Source: Chlorobiales bacterium Clorobi_01
GTDB lineage: Bacteria > Bacteroidota > Chlorobiia > Chlorobiales > Chlorobiaceae
Reading direction: 5' to 3'
Length of the DNA: 64,000 bases
Assembly (NCBI GenBank): GCA_001602925.1
Contig: LUZT01000005.1
Coordinates: 434,001-498,000, forward strand
In this document: piece after piece, positions 1-9,160 of the stretch
Layout: each line of letters begins with the position of its first letter
Numbering within the stretch: position 1 is the first letter of the stretch
The notes under the pieces: generated by a model
Seen by the model: the letters and a program-made list of their open reading frames with translations, nothing else
The model's database searches: none
What the model was told of the DNA's origin: nothing
Translations under genes and position numbers: made by a program

Positions 1-2
1 TC

Positions 3-1394
3 CAGATTTTCGGCGACAACGGCGAAGCGGTCTTTTACGAAAAGCGCCACCAGATCATCTACAAGGCGATGATGCTGCTCTACCAGAAGCGGCAGGCCAT
101 CGACCTCATCACGGTAAGCGAAGAGCTGTCGCGCATAGGCGAGCTGGAGAATATCGGCGGACGCCCCTACCTCGGCGAGCTTTCGGGAAAGGTGATCAGC
201 TCGGCGAACATCGAGTTCTACGCCCGGCTGGTGAAGGAGAAATACCTCTACCGGCGGTTGATCTCGATTTCGTCCCAAATTTCGAGCGCAGCCTACAACA
301 CCTCGATGGACATCTTCGACCTGGTCGAAAACGCCTCGCAGCAGTTCTTCAACATCTCTCAGGCGGGTGTCAAGAAGAAGGCCACCAGCATCAAGGAGCT
401 GCTCAAGACGGCGACAAGGATGATCGAGAATCTCGGTTCCTCCCACTCGTCGGTCACGGGTATCGGATCCGGATTTTCGGAACTTGACGAGTACACCGCC
501 GGATTCCAGCCATCGGACATGATCATCATCGCCGCCCGTCCGTCGGCGGGTAAAACGGCTTTCTCCCTCGCACTGGCTCGCAACGCGGCGGTGAATTTCA
601 ACACGCCGGTGCTCTTCTTCAGCCTCGAAATGGCAGAAATCCAGCTCGCGCTCAGGCTGATGTGCGCCGAGGCGTACGTCGAGTCGCAGCTCGTGAGGCG
701 CGGCCAGATTTCACCCGAGATGATGAACAAGATCATCAACAGCATGGATTCGCTGGCCGACGCCAAGCTCTTCATCGACGACACGCCGGGCATCTCGATC
801 ATGGAGCTGACCGCCAAGACCCGCCGCATGAAGCAGGAGCACGGCATCGGCATGGTGGTGGTGGACTACCTCCAGCTCGTCACGCCGGTCAGGGATGGCA
901 GGTCGAACCGCGAGCAGGAGATCGCCCAGATTTCGCGTTCGCTCAAGGCGCTCGCCAAGGAGCTGAACATTCCGGTTATCGCGCTGGCGCAGCTCAACCG
1001 CTCGGTCGAACAGCGCTCCGGCGACCGCCGGCCTCAGCTCAGCGACCTTCGCGAATCCGGCTCGATCGAGCAGGACGCCGATATGGTGATGTTCCTGTCG
1101 AGACCGGAGATGTACGGCATCAAGAACTTCGAGGATGGCTCCTCGACCAAGGACATCGCCGAGGTGGTCATCGGCAAGCAGCGAAACGGCCCGATCGGCA
1201 CGGTCAGGCTGCTCTTCCTGAAGAACTACGGGCGCTTCCAGTCAACGGCTAACAGCTACCTGACCGCGGCGGATAGCGGTCAACAGCAACCTGAGCCCGC
1301 CCGTGGAGGTGGCTATCTGGAGGCATCCCTGCCCGAGCCGCCGCCGCTCGATATGGACAGCTTTATCAACAATTCGGACGCTGCACCTTTTTAA
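3..1394 (+). CDS. dnaB: Replicative DNA helicase DnaB (5' truncated by window edge)
   Basis: DnaB is the hexameric 5'-3' helicase that unwinds DNA ahead of the replisome and recruits primase. The reading frame is open from base 3, before the first ATG at base 69, and that stretch reads as the end of the DnaB N-terminal helical domain, so the true start lies left of the window. The RecA-like C-terminal domain is complete: Walker A ARPSAGKTAF (bases about 534-563), FFSLEMA, the Walker B region VVVDYLQL, and the arginine-containing SDLRESGSIEQDAD segment. The tail is Pro/Asp-rich. ptsI starts 11 bases after the stop, suggesting co-transcription. No intein is visible in the part present. Confidence 0.95.
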   Translation, partial: QIFGDNGEAVFYEKRHQIIYKAMMLLYQKRQAIDLITVSEELSRIGELENIGGRPYLGELSGKVISSANIEFYARLVKEKYLYRRLISISSQISSAAYNTSMDIFDLVENASQQFFNISQAGVKKKATSIKELLKTATRMIENLGSSHSSVTGIGSGFSELDEYTAGFQPSDMIIIAARPSAGKTAFSLALARNAAVNFNTPVLFFSLEMAEIQLALRLMCAEAYVESQLVRRGQISPEMMNKIINSMDSLADAKLFIDDTPGISIMELTAKTRRMKQEHGIGMVVVDYLQLVTPVRDGRSNREQEIAQISRSLKALAKELNIPVIALAQLNRSVEQRSGDRRPQLSDLRESGSIEQDADMVMFLSRPEMYGIKNFEDGSSTKDIAEVVIGKQRNGPIGTVRLLFLKNYGRFQSTANSYLTAADSGQQQPEPARGGGYLEASLPEPPPLDMDSFINNSDAAPF

Positions 1395-1405
1395 CCCTGC
1401 CGGTC

Positions 1406-3205
1406 ATGGTTTACAGAAAAGCCCCGAAACGTTCCGGCGACGCCCCGGAATCCAAAGCAAGCCCCGCCGATCATCCGGAGCCATCGGGCAAAGAGCGCCG
1501 TTATCAAGGCATTGGCAGCGCGAAAGGGTTCGCCATCGGAGAGACGTACGAATTCGTCAGGGAGACCGTCGAGCATGAGATCGCTGAACTCTCTCCGGAG
1601 AACATCGAACAGGAGGTCGAGCGCTTCATGACCGCCCTGCGCCGGTCGGAAAAGGAGCTGAAAAAGATCGAGCGGGTGACCACCCGCAAGATCGGACGTC
1701 TCTACTCCGACCTGTTCCAGGCGCAGATCATGCTGCTCGAAGATCCGGTACTGACCAGCAATATCGCCAGCCGCATCCGCGAGGAGCTGAAACCGGCGCA
1801 CCTGGTCATCGAGCAGGAGTTCGAACAGTATCTCGGCAACTTCATCAACTCCGCCGACCAGATATTCCGCGAACGCGCGGCCGACCTGCACGACATCAAG
1901 GAGCGGATCATCCGGAACCTGCACATTCGCAAGCTGCATTCCTGGGTGCCCGAAGGCTCGATCGTGGTGTCGCACCACCTCTCGCCGGCGGATATCATCC
2001 TGCTCAGCCGGAGCAACATCAAGGGCTTCGCCACCGACACCGGCGGCAAGACCTCGCACATCTCCCTGATCTGCAAATCACTCAACATCCCGATCGTGGT
2101 CGGCCTGGGCAACTTTTCGCAGAAAGCAGTCTCGGGCAGCCGCATCATCCTGGACGGCAACAACGGACTGGTCATCACCAATCCGCTGGATGAAACTGTC
2201 GATACCTATCTCAAAAAGCGGGAAGAGGAGAGCAAACGCGAGGCCGATGACTCGATCATGGCTCATCGCCACGCTTTTACCCGTTGTGGCGTGAGAATTT
2301 CAGTCTGTTCGAACATCGATTTCAAGGAGGAGATCGAACATCTCGACTCGATGGGGGCCGAAGGCGTGGGATTGTTCAGAACCGAAAATCTTTTCCTCGA
2401 CGATCTCAAGCCTCCAAAAGAGGCGGCACAACAGGAGTATTACCGGGAGATGAGCGAGATGCTCACCCCGAAGCCGCTCGTCATCCGCCTGTTCGACATC
2501 GGGGGCGACAAACTGATCTACTCCCCCGTCAAGGAGCCGAACCCGAACCTCGGCTGGCGGGGCGTCAGGATTCTGATCGACGTGCCGGAGATTCTCGACA
2601 CGCAGCTCCAGGCGGTCATCAGGGCCAACATTCACGGCAACATCGACGTGCTGATCCCCATGATTTCGTCAGTCGAGGAGATCATGCACATCAAACAGGC
2701 AATCGAGAAGCATTATAAACATATCAGATCACTCACCACCGAGCCGCTGGACAAACCGGGCGTCGGCGCCATGATCGAGATGCCGGCGGCCGTCGAGTTG
2801 ATCGACGAAATCACGCGAATCGTCGATTTCGTCAGTATCGGCACCAACGACCTGACCCAGTACACGCTTGCCGTTGACCGCAACAACCTGATCGTGCAGG
2901 ATCTGTTCGAAAAATTCCACCCGGCAATCATCCGCCAGCTCCATCGCATCATCAATACGGCACAGAAAAACCACTGCCGGGTCTCGCTTTGCGGAGACAT
3001 GGGTTCCGACCCCCTGGCCACGCCATACCTCATCGGCTGCGGCCTCCGGGAGTTCAGCATCGTCAGCTCTGATATTCCGGCACTCAAGGCGATGGTAGGT
3101 AAATACACGGTCGAGGAGTGCGAAGCGCTTGCTGCCGACTGCCTCAAGCTCTCCAGCCCATCGGCGATCAAGGCCCGCCTCGAAGCATTCGTCAGCGAGC
3201 ACTGA
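1406..3205 (+). CDS. ptsI: Phosphoenolpyruvate-protein phosphotransferase (PTS enzyme I)
   Basis: Enzyme I takes phosphate from PEP onto a histidine and passes it to HPr. The 599 residues are near the usual length (about 575) plus a charged N-terminal extension of some 30 residues. The swivelling domain carries the phospho-histidine motif GGKTSH (His about 218). The C-terminal TIM-barrel domain has the PEP-binding elements GVGLFRTENLF, GAMIEMPAAVELID and SIGTNDLTQYTLAVDRNN, and the catalytic cysteine in SLCGDMGSDP. No HPr or sugar-specific EII gene is nearby. Green sulfur bacteria are not known for PTS sugar uptake, so a regulatory role is possible (inference). Confidence 0.93.
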   Translation: MVYRKAPKRSGDAPESKASPADHPEPSGKERRYQGIGSAKGFAIGETYEFVRETVEHEIAELSPENIEQEVERFMTALRRSEKELKKIERVTTRKIGRLYSDLFQAQIMLLEDPVLTSNIASRIREELKPAHLVIEQEFEQYLGNFINSADQIFRERAADLHDIKERIIRNLHIRKLHSWVPEGSIVVSHHLSPADIILLSRSNIKGFATDTGGKTSHISLICKSLNIPIVVGLGNFSQKAVSGSRIILDGNNGLVITNPLDETVDTYLKKREEESKREADDSIMAHRHAFTRCGVRISVCSNIDFKEEIEHLDSMGAEGVGLFRTENLFLDDLKPPKEAAQQEYYREMSEMLTPKPLVIRLFDIGGDKLIYSPVKEPNPNLGWRGVRILIDVPEILDTQLQAVIRANIHGNIDVLIPMISSVEEIMHIKQAIEKHYKHIRSLTTEPLDKPGVGAMIEMPAAVELIDEITRIVDFVSIGTNDLTQYTLAVDRNNLIVQDLFEKFHPAIIRQLHRIINTAQKNHCRVSLCGDMGSDPLATPYLIGCGLREFSIVSSDIPALKAMVGKYTVEECEALAADCLKLSSPSAIKARLEAFVSEH

Positions 3206-3254
3206 GCCTGGCAACGCTTTTTGGTCATCCGCCCTCATCTCTGCTTGAAACCAT

Positions 3255-3291
3255 AAAAAAAGCCGCCTCTGAATTATCCGGGCGGCTTTTT
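3255..3291. terminator. Bidirectional rho-independent terminator between ptsI and the PPIase gene
   Basis: An A-tract, GCCGCC at 3262-3267, a 13-base loop, GGCGGC at 3281-3286 and then a T-tract form a hairpin with poly-U on either strand. It sits between convergent genes and can serve both. Confidence 0.85.
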
Positions 3292-3323
3292 GCTGTTCCG
3301 GCAGCGGATCTGCCTGAATGGCG

Positions 3324-5426
3324 CTACCTTAAATCCTCTATTTTGGCGTTCCGGCGGTACGATTGCAGATACTCGGAAAGGAACTGCTGCTGCCTGGCCT
3401 TCATCAGTTGCGGCAGAACCTTCTGTTTCTCGGCGGCAAGATCGGTGCCCGGTGCAAGCTGGCGGCTGGTCAGTTGCACGAGCGCATATCCTCCGCTGCC
3501 CTGTACCGGCTGCGAAAGCGTGTTGAGCTTCATACCGGCCATCGCCTCCACGAGCCGGGGATCGACGCCGTACCCGTCGATGTAGCCATCGCGCCAGCGA
3601 ATCTCCTTCGAGGTGATTTTACGCAGAGACGAGTCCTTTGCGGCGATGGCGTCGAGCGAGCCGCCAGAGCTTTTCGACAAAGCGACAAGCTTGGCTTTCA
3701 GCGCCGCGCCCTGTTTTTCACGAACCAGTTCGGTTTTGATCATCTCCTTGAGCTGCTCATCGAGCTGACGATAACCGGTATCGTTCTTCGACAGCAGCTT
3801 TGTGACTACAAACCCCTTGTCGGCATCGAGCACATCGGAAATATCCCCCTCTTTCGCCTTGAACGCGAATCCGGTAATGGCTTCCCCCATGCCGGGCACG
3901 GCAAGAAGGCTCTGACGCGAAAAGTCTCCGGTTTTGCCCAATTCGAGCTTCTGCGTCTTCGCCGCCGCTTCGAATCCCTTGGACTTGGCCTCGGTCTGGA
4001 AGGTCATGGCATTCCGCTTGATCGACTCGGCGGTCTGCGTGGACGCCTTGATCTGACGGGCGACCTCCGAGGCGACGATGCGCCGGTTGTCGAACCCTTC
4101 GATCTTGATGATATGCAATCCGAACTGGGTCTGCACCGGCCCGACGATCTGACCGGGACGTCCGGCAAACACCGCCTGGGCAAACTGGGGTACCATGCGA
4201 TCTTTGGTGAACCAGCCTACGAAACCGCCATTACGGGCGCTGCCGGGATCTTCGGAATATTTGGCAGCCAGCGAGGCGAATGACGCTCCGCTCTTCATTT
4301 CATCGGAAATCTGCCTGAGCAGCGCCATAACGCGCTGGGCATCGGCCTTGTCGGCAGGATTGAGGCGGATCAGGATATGCGAAGCGCTGGCTACCGGCTC
4401 ACCGGTCGTGATGCTCTTGATTTTGAGCAGACGGTAGTAGCCCTGATCTGCAACCGGGCCAACAATCTGGCCGGGTGCGAGTTTCGGTGAACCGAACACG
4501 GCATTGCCGGCGGCTGGAGAAAAGTCGGCTCTTGAAAGGGACTCACTCTCCGAGTTCGGTTTATCGCTCTGAATCTTGACGAACTCGCTGTCGCTTGCCG
4601 CCGAGGCGAACTGCGGAATCAGCCCGTCGATCTCCTTTTTGACCTGAAGGCTGTCCTGCGAGGAGGGAGTCAGCGGGAAGAACACAAATTCGGCACTGCG
4701 TACCGGCTCCTCCTTGAACTGCTCCTTGTGGGCGTCGTACCAGGCCTTGACCTCCTCATCCTTCACCGGAAAGTTGCTTTCGGCACCGGCATAGCTGAGC
4801 GGGAACTGAATGAAGGCACCGGTGAACGTGGTGAACTGGCGCTGAACCACTTCAGTAAGCTCGGGATCGGTAACGAAAACCATGGTCCTCAGTGCCATAA
4901 CCAGCTTGTTGACCATGAGTTCACGCTTGACCGCCTCCTGGGCATTGAGCCAGAAATCTTTGGCTTTCGGATCGCTGCGAGCCTGTTCAAGCAACTGGCG
5001 GTCGATCTTGCCAGTCCTGGGATCGGTGAAGTTCTGGCGGATGATCGCCGGAGGATTGAGGTCGCTGTTGACCGCATCGAGCACCTCCTGATCGGTCACC
5101 CCGATTCCGTATTTTTTGAGCAGCTGTCCGATGAGTGCCTGGTCGACGGCATAATTCCAGGCCTGTTCACGGAATTTTGCATCAATCCCGGAGGTGACTT
5201 CAGCTCCCGGATTGCTTTGCCGGAAACCGGTGACCAGGTTGTTGTACAGCGCTTCGTATTCATTCATGGAGATCGACTCGCCATTGACCTTCCCGGCAAC
5301 GCCCGCTTTGCTGGTGGGACCGGTGAAGTTCATTCCCCACTCGAAGATGATCAGGGCAAGGAACGCCGCCACAAGGACAAAGAGCACGATATGCGTTTTG
5401 TCCCTCAACTTGCTCATTAGTGCCAT
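3324..5426 (-). CDS. Membrane-anchored SurA/PpiD-like peptidyl-prolyl isomerase
   Basis: This is a periplasmic folding chaperone and prolyl isomerase tethered to the inner membrane, like PpiD of Gram-negative bacteria (family knowledge). The 700-residue protein has a short cytoplasmic N-terminus, one transmembrane helix (about residues 12-30, hydrophobic VLFVLVAAFLALIIF), a SurA-N-like chaperone region, and a parvulin domain at about residues 345-450 (ASHILIRL, EDPGSARNGGFVGWF, VQTQFGLHIIKI). The C-terminal 250 residues look like PpiD, with a degenerate second rotamase-like region. Its start lies 23 bases after pcm stops, so the two form an operon. A second in-frame ATG three codons in is an alternative start. 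Confidence 0.88.
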   Translation of the reverse strand: MALMSKLRDKTHIVLFVLVAAFLALIIFEWGMNFTGPTSKAGVAGKVNGESISMNEYEALYNNLVTGFRQSNPGAEVTSGIDAKFREQAWNYAVDQALIGQLLKKYGIGVTDQEVLDAVNSDLNPPAIIRQNFTDPRTGKIDRQLLEQARSDPKAKDFWLNAQEAVKRELMVNKLVMALRTMVFVTDPELTEVVQRQFTTFTGAFIQFPLSYAGAESNFPVKDEEVKAWYDAHKEQFKEEPVRSAEFVFFPLTPSSQDSLQVKKEIDGLIPQFASAASDSEFVKIQSDKPNSESESLSRADFSPAAGNAVFGSPKLAPGQIVGPVADQGYYRLLKIKSITTGEPVASASHILIRLNPADKADAQRVMALLRQISDEMKSGASFASLAAKYSEDPGSARNGGFVGWFTKDRMVPQFAQAVFAGRPGQIVGPVQTQFGLHIIKIEGFDNRRIVASEVARQIKASTQTAESIKRNAMTFQTEAKSKGFEAAAKTQKLELGKTGDFSRQSLLAVPGMGEAITGFAFKAKEGDISDVLDADKGFVVTKLLSKNDTGYRQLDEQLKEMIKTELVREKQGAALKAKLVALSKSSGGSLDAIAAKDSSLRKITSKEIRWRDGYIDGYGVDPRLVEAMAGMKLNTLSQPVQGSGGYALVQLTSRQLAPGTDLAAEKQKVLPQLMKARQQQFLSEYLQSYRRNAKIEDLR

Positions 5427-5449
5427 AACTTGTTTTTTCGGTCTTGCTG

Positions 5450-6115
5450 TTATTCGTTGTTATCTCCCCAACCTTCACGCCCGCAAAGCGGCACAAAGGC
5501 GAAGCTGTGAAATATTTCATGTTCGAACCGGTCTCCCCTGCGCCGGATCACGGTCATCTGCTGGGAACCGAGGTCGCCCACCGGCACGATCATCACACCA
5601 CCGTCAGCGAGCTGGTTCATGAGCGTGTTCGGCTCGTGAGGCGCGGCGGCGGTCACGATGATGCCGTCGAACGGTGCTTCCTCCGGCCAGCCGAGCGTTC
5701 CATCACCGAGACGTCGCTGAACGGGCAAATCCAGCGCATCGAGCACGCGCCCCGCCGCTGCGTACAACCCGGCAATCCGCTCGATGGTATAGACACGATA
5801 GCCAAGCCCGGCGAGAATAGCCGCCTGGTAGCCCGAACCGGTACCGATTTCAAGCACCTTGCCGGATGGAACGCGCTCCACCAGCAGCGAAGTCATGTAC
5901 GCCACCGTATAGGGCTGCGAAATGGTCTGGCCGAATCCGATCGGCATGGCATTGTCGCTGTAGGCGTAGGGCCGGCTCTGTGCATCGACAAAGAGGTGAC
6001 GCCTGACCGTCAGAAACGCATCGAGCACTCGGGCGTTGCTGATACCGTAACGCTCGAGCTCTACCACCATCTCCTGGCGCTCCCGCGCCATGTCGTCATC
6101 CTGTTGCATCCTCAT
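5450..6115 (-). CDS. pcm: Protein-L-isoaspartate O-methyltransferase
   Basis: The enzyme methylates isoaspartyl residues in aged proteins using SAM, which starts their repair. The 221-residue length is typical. Motifs seen: PIGFGQTISQPY (substrate side), the SAM-binding glycine loop LEIGTGSGYQAAIL, and the later strand FDGIIVTAAAP. It is the first gene of a two-gene minus-strand operon with the PPIase, which fits a shared protein quality-control role. Internal methionines at codons 3 and 9 leave the exact start slightly uncertain. Confidence 0.93.
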   Translation of the reverse strand: MRMQQDDDMARERQEMVVELERYGISNARVLDAFLTVRRHLFVDAQSRPYAYSDNAMPIGFGQTISQPYTVAYMTSLLVERVPSGKVLEIGTGSGYQAAILAGLGYRVYTIERIAGLYAAAGRVLDALDLPVQRRLGDGTLGWPEEAPFDGIIVTAAAPHEPNTLMNQLADGGVMIVPVGDLGSQQMTVIRRRGDRFEHEIFHSFAFVPLCGREGWGDNNE

Positions 6116-6195
6116 ACGTTTCCCAACCTGTTCCAGTCAGCACAACGTCATGGAATCCGCCGAAGATTCGCTACTATTGCATCTGACAAAAGATA

Positions 6196-6774
6196 ATGCA
6201 ATTCCGGGCAATGCAGTATACCATTTTCGGGCAGAATTCACGACAGGGCAGCTACGTTCTGCTGATCGAAATCGACCGCGCAGTCAAAGTGGCGTTCGGC
6301 AAATTTCGCAAGGGTGAACCGCTCGAACTGCAACCGGGCCACTACCTCTACGTCGGCTCGGCGCTCGGCAGCGCGAAAGGGCGCTTCCCGCTAGCCGCGC
6401 GCCTGCTGCGCCACGCTTCAAGAAGCGATGGCAGAGCGGCACACGCCGTCAGGAACGCCTTGCTTGATCTTTTCATTTCATGGGAATACCGGCCGCCAGC
6501 CAGCCGAGGGAAGAAAAAACTGCACTGGCACATCGACTACCTGCTCGACCGCAAGGAAGCCGAAATCGGCCACGTGCTCATTTTTCCGGGAGAAAAAAGG
6601 CTGGAGCCACAACTCGCCAGAGTACTCGCCGCAATGCCGGAAACCTCGCCCGTCGCCGACCGCCTCGGTGCCCAGGACGCCGCCGCAGGTACGCATCTTT
6701 TCAGGATTGACAAGCTGGAACCCTTGTTACCGTGCCTCGAAAAAGCAATGCCTGAACTGATCCGGCAAGGCTGA
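6196..6774 (+). CDS. DUF123 / GIY-YIG-like domain protein
   Basis: The protein has 192 residues. The N-terminal pattern QGSYVLLIEID followed by PGHYLYVGSALGS is the DUF123 variant of the GIY-YIG nuclease fold, and KKLHWHIDYLL is the conserved second block of that family. The cellular role of DUF123 proteins is not established to my knowledge, although the fold suggests nucleic-acid binding or cleavage. An alternative ATG five codons downstream begins at MQYTIFG. The gene is convergent with ftsY and stops only 6 bases from it, with no obvious terminator between. Confidence 0.75.
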   Translation: MQFRAMQYTIFGQNSRQGSYVLLIEIDRAVKVAFGKFRKGEPLELQPGHYLYVGSALGSAKGRFPLAARLLRHASRSDGRAAHAVRNALLDLFISWEYRPPASRGKKKLHWHIDYLLDRKEAEIGHVLIFPGEKRLEPQLARVLAAMPETSPVADRLGAQDAAAGTHLFRIDKLEPLLPCLEKAMPELIRQG

Positions 6775-6780
6775 ACATTT

Positions 6781-7731
6781 TCACTTCTCCTTTTCGAGCA
6801 GCGCTTCGACGAAGCTCTTGCGGTCGAAGAGCTGGAGGTCGTCGATCTTTTCGCCGACCCCGATGTACTTGACCGGCAGGTTCAGTTCGCGGGAGATCGA
6901 AAGCACGATGCCTCCTTTGGAGGTGCCGTCGAGTTTGGTCATGACGAGGCCGGTGACGTTGACGAACTTCGTAAACTCGCGAGCCTGCTGCACGGCGTTC
7001 TGGCCGGTGGTGCCGTCGAGCACCAGCAGCACTTCGTGCGGTGCTTCGGGAATCTTTTTCTTGGCCACGCGCATGATTTTGGCCAGCTCCTCCATCAGGT
7101 GGCTCTTGTTGTGCAGCCTGCCCGCCGTATCGACCAGCACCACATCCGTGCCCTTCGAAACCGCCGAGCTGACCGAGTCGAACACCACCGATGCAGGATC
7201 GGCCCCCTGCCCCTGGCCGATGATCGGCACTCCGGCGCGGTCGGCCCAGATCTTGAGCTGCTCGTAGGCCGCAGCGCGGAAGGTATCGGCGGCGGCGATC
7301 ACCACCTTTTTACCCGCTTTGTCATAGTTGTGGGCGAGCTTGGCCACGCTGGTGGTCTTGCCTGCGCCGTTGACGCCGACGATCATGATGACGTAGGGCC
7401 TTGCCGGGAGCGGCGCGTCGAAATCAACCGGATGCTCGTGGCCCGACTCGACGAGCAGGTTGCGAATCTCGCCCATCACCATCTCGTTCAGCTCCTCCTC
7501 CGAACGGTAGGTTTTGCCTTTGGAGCGCTCGGTGACCGCATCGACAATGTCAAGCGTGGTCTCGACGCCCACATCGGCAGCAACGAGAATGTTTTCGAGC
7601 TCTTCGAGGAACTCGTCATCCACCTCGGTCTTGCCCTGGGAAACAAACGCCAGTTTGTCGCGAAGCGTGTCGCGGGTTTTGGTGAGCCCCTCCTTGAGGC
7701 GCGACAGCCCTAACTTGTCAAAAAAGCCCAT
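6781..7731 (-). CDS. ftsY: Signal recognition particle receptor FtsY
   Basis: FtsY is the SRP receptor GTPase that docks ribosome-SRP complexes at the membrane. It has 316 residues, so this is the short form without the long acidic A domain of E. coli. The N-domain helices cover about residues 1-95. The G domain shows G1 GVNGAGKTTS (about 119-128), the insertion-box region with AADTFRAAA, DTAGRLHNKS, and TKLDGTSKGG. It is divergent from thiL with 78 bases between them. Confidence 0.96.
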   Translation of the reverse strand: MGFFDKLGLSRLKEGLTKTRDTLRDKLAFVSQGKTEVDDEFLEELENILVAADVGVETTLDIVDAVTERSKGKTYRSEEELNEMVMGEIRNLLVESGHEHPVDFDAPLPARPYVIMIVGVNGAGKTTSVAKLAHNYDKAGKKVVIAAADTFRAAAYEQLKIWADRAGVPIIGQGQGADPASVVFDSVSSAVSKGTDVVLVDTAGRLHNKSHLMEELAKIMRVAKKKIPEAPHEVLLVLDGTTGQNAVQQAREFTKFVNVTGLVMTKLDGTSKGGIVLSISRELNLPVKYIGVGEKIDDLQLFDRKSFVEALLEKEK

Positions 7732-7809
7732 GGAAAAAGAGAAATTGGGTATGTTACCGGTCGAAGAACCCGGATCGGATTACGGGTAGAAATCAATGTA
7801 CGCAAATAT

Positions 7810-8880
7810 ATGTCATATAAACCTATTTCCGAGATCGGCGAATTCGGCCTCATCGACCGTCTTGCAAAGATTACCGCCCCTTCCGCAAAGCAGCGCCCGG
7901 AGCTGATCGAAGGAATCGGCGACGACTGCGCAGTGTGGCAGAGCGACGAGTCGGTGGTGCAGGTCGTCACGACCGACCTGTTGACCGAACACGTTCACTT
8001 CGACCTGTTGACCACGCCACTGCACCACCTCGGAAGCAAGGCGATCAGCGTCAACGTCTCGGACATCTGCGCGATGAACGCCATGCCGGATTACGCCGTG
8101 ATCTCGATCGCCGTACCGCCGAAGATGCCGGTGGAGATGGTCGAAGAGCTGTACAAAGGAATGAACCACGCCGCCGAAGTGTACGGCCTCGCGATTGCAG
8201 GCGGCGACACCTCGTCGTCGGCGTCGGGCCTCTTCATCTCGGTTTCAATGACCGGAACGACAACGCCAGAGCTGCTCACGCTGCGCAAGGGCGCATCGCC
8301 GGGCGACCTCGTCTGCGTTACTGGCACGCTTGGCGGTTCGACCGCCGGGCTGCACCTGTTGCAACGCGAAAAGGCGACGATGATCGAACAGATGCGCAAC
8401 AATGAACCGTACAACAAGGAGGTGATGGCCGAGTTGCAGGAGTACGCCGAAGCGATCCGCTGCCACCTGCTGCCGGAAGCGCGCATCGACATCATCGACT
8501 TTTTCAGCGAAGAGGGCATCGTACCGACCGCCATGATCGACATCTCCGACGGTTTGGTCTCCGACCTCGGCCACCTTTGCCGCCGTTCCGGCGTGGGTGC
8601 GAAAATCGACGAAAGCAAATTGCCGGTGCTGCCCGAAGCACGCGCAGTGGCCGAAGAGTTCCAGCAGGACGTCTTCGACTGGGCCCTCTCGGGTGGCGAG
8701 GACTACCAGCTCCTTTTCACCGTCCCGAAAAAGGATTACGACCTCATCGCTGCGAATCGTGACATCACGGTCATCGGAACTATCACCGGGAAGGAGGAAG
8801 GCATGATGCTCACCGACATCTTCGGCATGACGATTGATATGACAGACATGAAACGCGGTTACGACCACTTTGCGGGGTGA
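7810..8880 (+). CDS. thiL: Thiamine-monophosphate kinase
   Basis: ThiL phosphorylates thiamine monophosphate to the active cofactor thiamine diphosphate. The family signatures are present in order: GEFGLIDRL, IGDDCAVW, VVTTDLLTEHVHFD, GSKAISVNVSDICAMNAMP and AGGDTSSS, then MIDISDGLVSDLGHLC and ALSGGEDYQLLFT. The 356 residues are slightly longer than the E. coli protein. No TPP riboswitch-like element is apparent in the 78-base leader. Confidence 0.95.
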   Translation: MSYKPISEIGEFGLIDRLAKITAPSAKQRPELIEGIGDDCAVWQSDESVVQVVTTDLLTEHVHFDLLTTPLHHLGSKAISVNVSDICAMNAMPDYAVISIAVPPKMPVEMVEELYKGMNHAAEVYGLAIAGGDTSSSASGLFISVSMTGTTTPELLTLRKGASPGDLVCVTGTLGGSTAGLHLLQREKATMIEQMRNNEPYNKEVMAELQEYAEAIRCHLLPEARIDIIDFFSEEGIVPTAMIDISDGLVSDLGHLCRRSGVGAKIDESKLPVLPEARAVAEEFQQDVFDWALSGGEDYQLLFTVPKKDYDLIAANRDITVIGTITGKEEGMMLTDIFGMTIDMTDMKRGYDHFAG

Positions 8881-8957
8881 GGGCGGACGACGATCCCTGA
8901 AGCTTGTGCATTCCCTTTAAAGATAGTACATTAAACGAGTTCCAACCGGAACGGATG

Positions 8958-9045
8958 CCGAAGTGGCGGAACTGGTAGACGCCCGGGACTTAAAATCCCG
9001 TGTTCAGCAATGGACGTGCGGGTTCGATTCCCGCCTTCGGCACCA
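8958..9045 (+). tRNA. tRNA-Leu (anticodon UAA)
   Basis: Acceptor arms GCCGAAG (8958-8964) and CTTCGGC (9035-9041) pair fully, with discriminator A and an encoded CCA. The anticodon stem GGGA/TCCC encloses the loop CTTAAAA, giving anticodon TAA. The long variable arm (GTGTTCAGCAATGGACGTG region) is typical of class II leucine tRNAs, and the T arm carries GGTTCGATTCC. Confidence 0.97.
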
Positions 9046-9118
9046 AATCTTTTATCCACTTATTTTCCCCGTACTCCCTCTTCCTCATTTTACCATGTTC
9101 ATTTGATTTTTTTTGCCA

Positions 9119-9140
9119 TATAGTTAGTCTACTAATTATA
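9119..9140. promoter_or_regulatory. Palindromic operator candidate for the MarR-type regulator
   Basis: A 22-base near-perfect dyad: left arm TATAGTTAGT, spacer CT, right arm ACTAATTATA, with one mismatched pair. It ends 20 bases before the MarR start and contains a -10-like TATAGT. Autoregulation of a marR-efflux operon through such a site is common in the family. Binding by this protein is inference. Confidence 0.6.
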
Positions 9141-9160
9141 AGCACACAATACAATAAACC

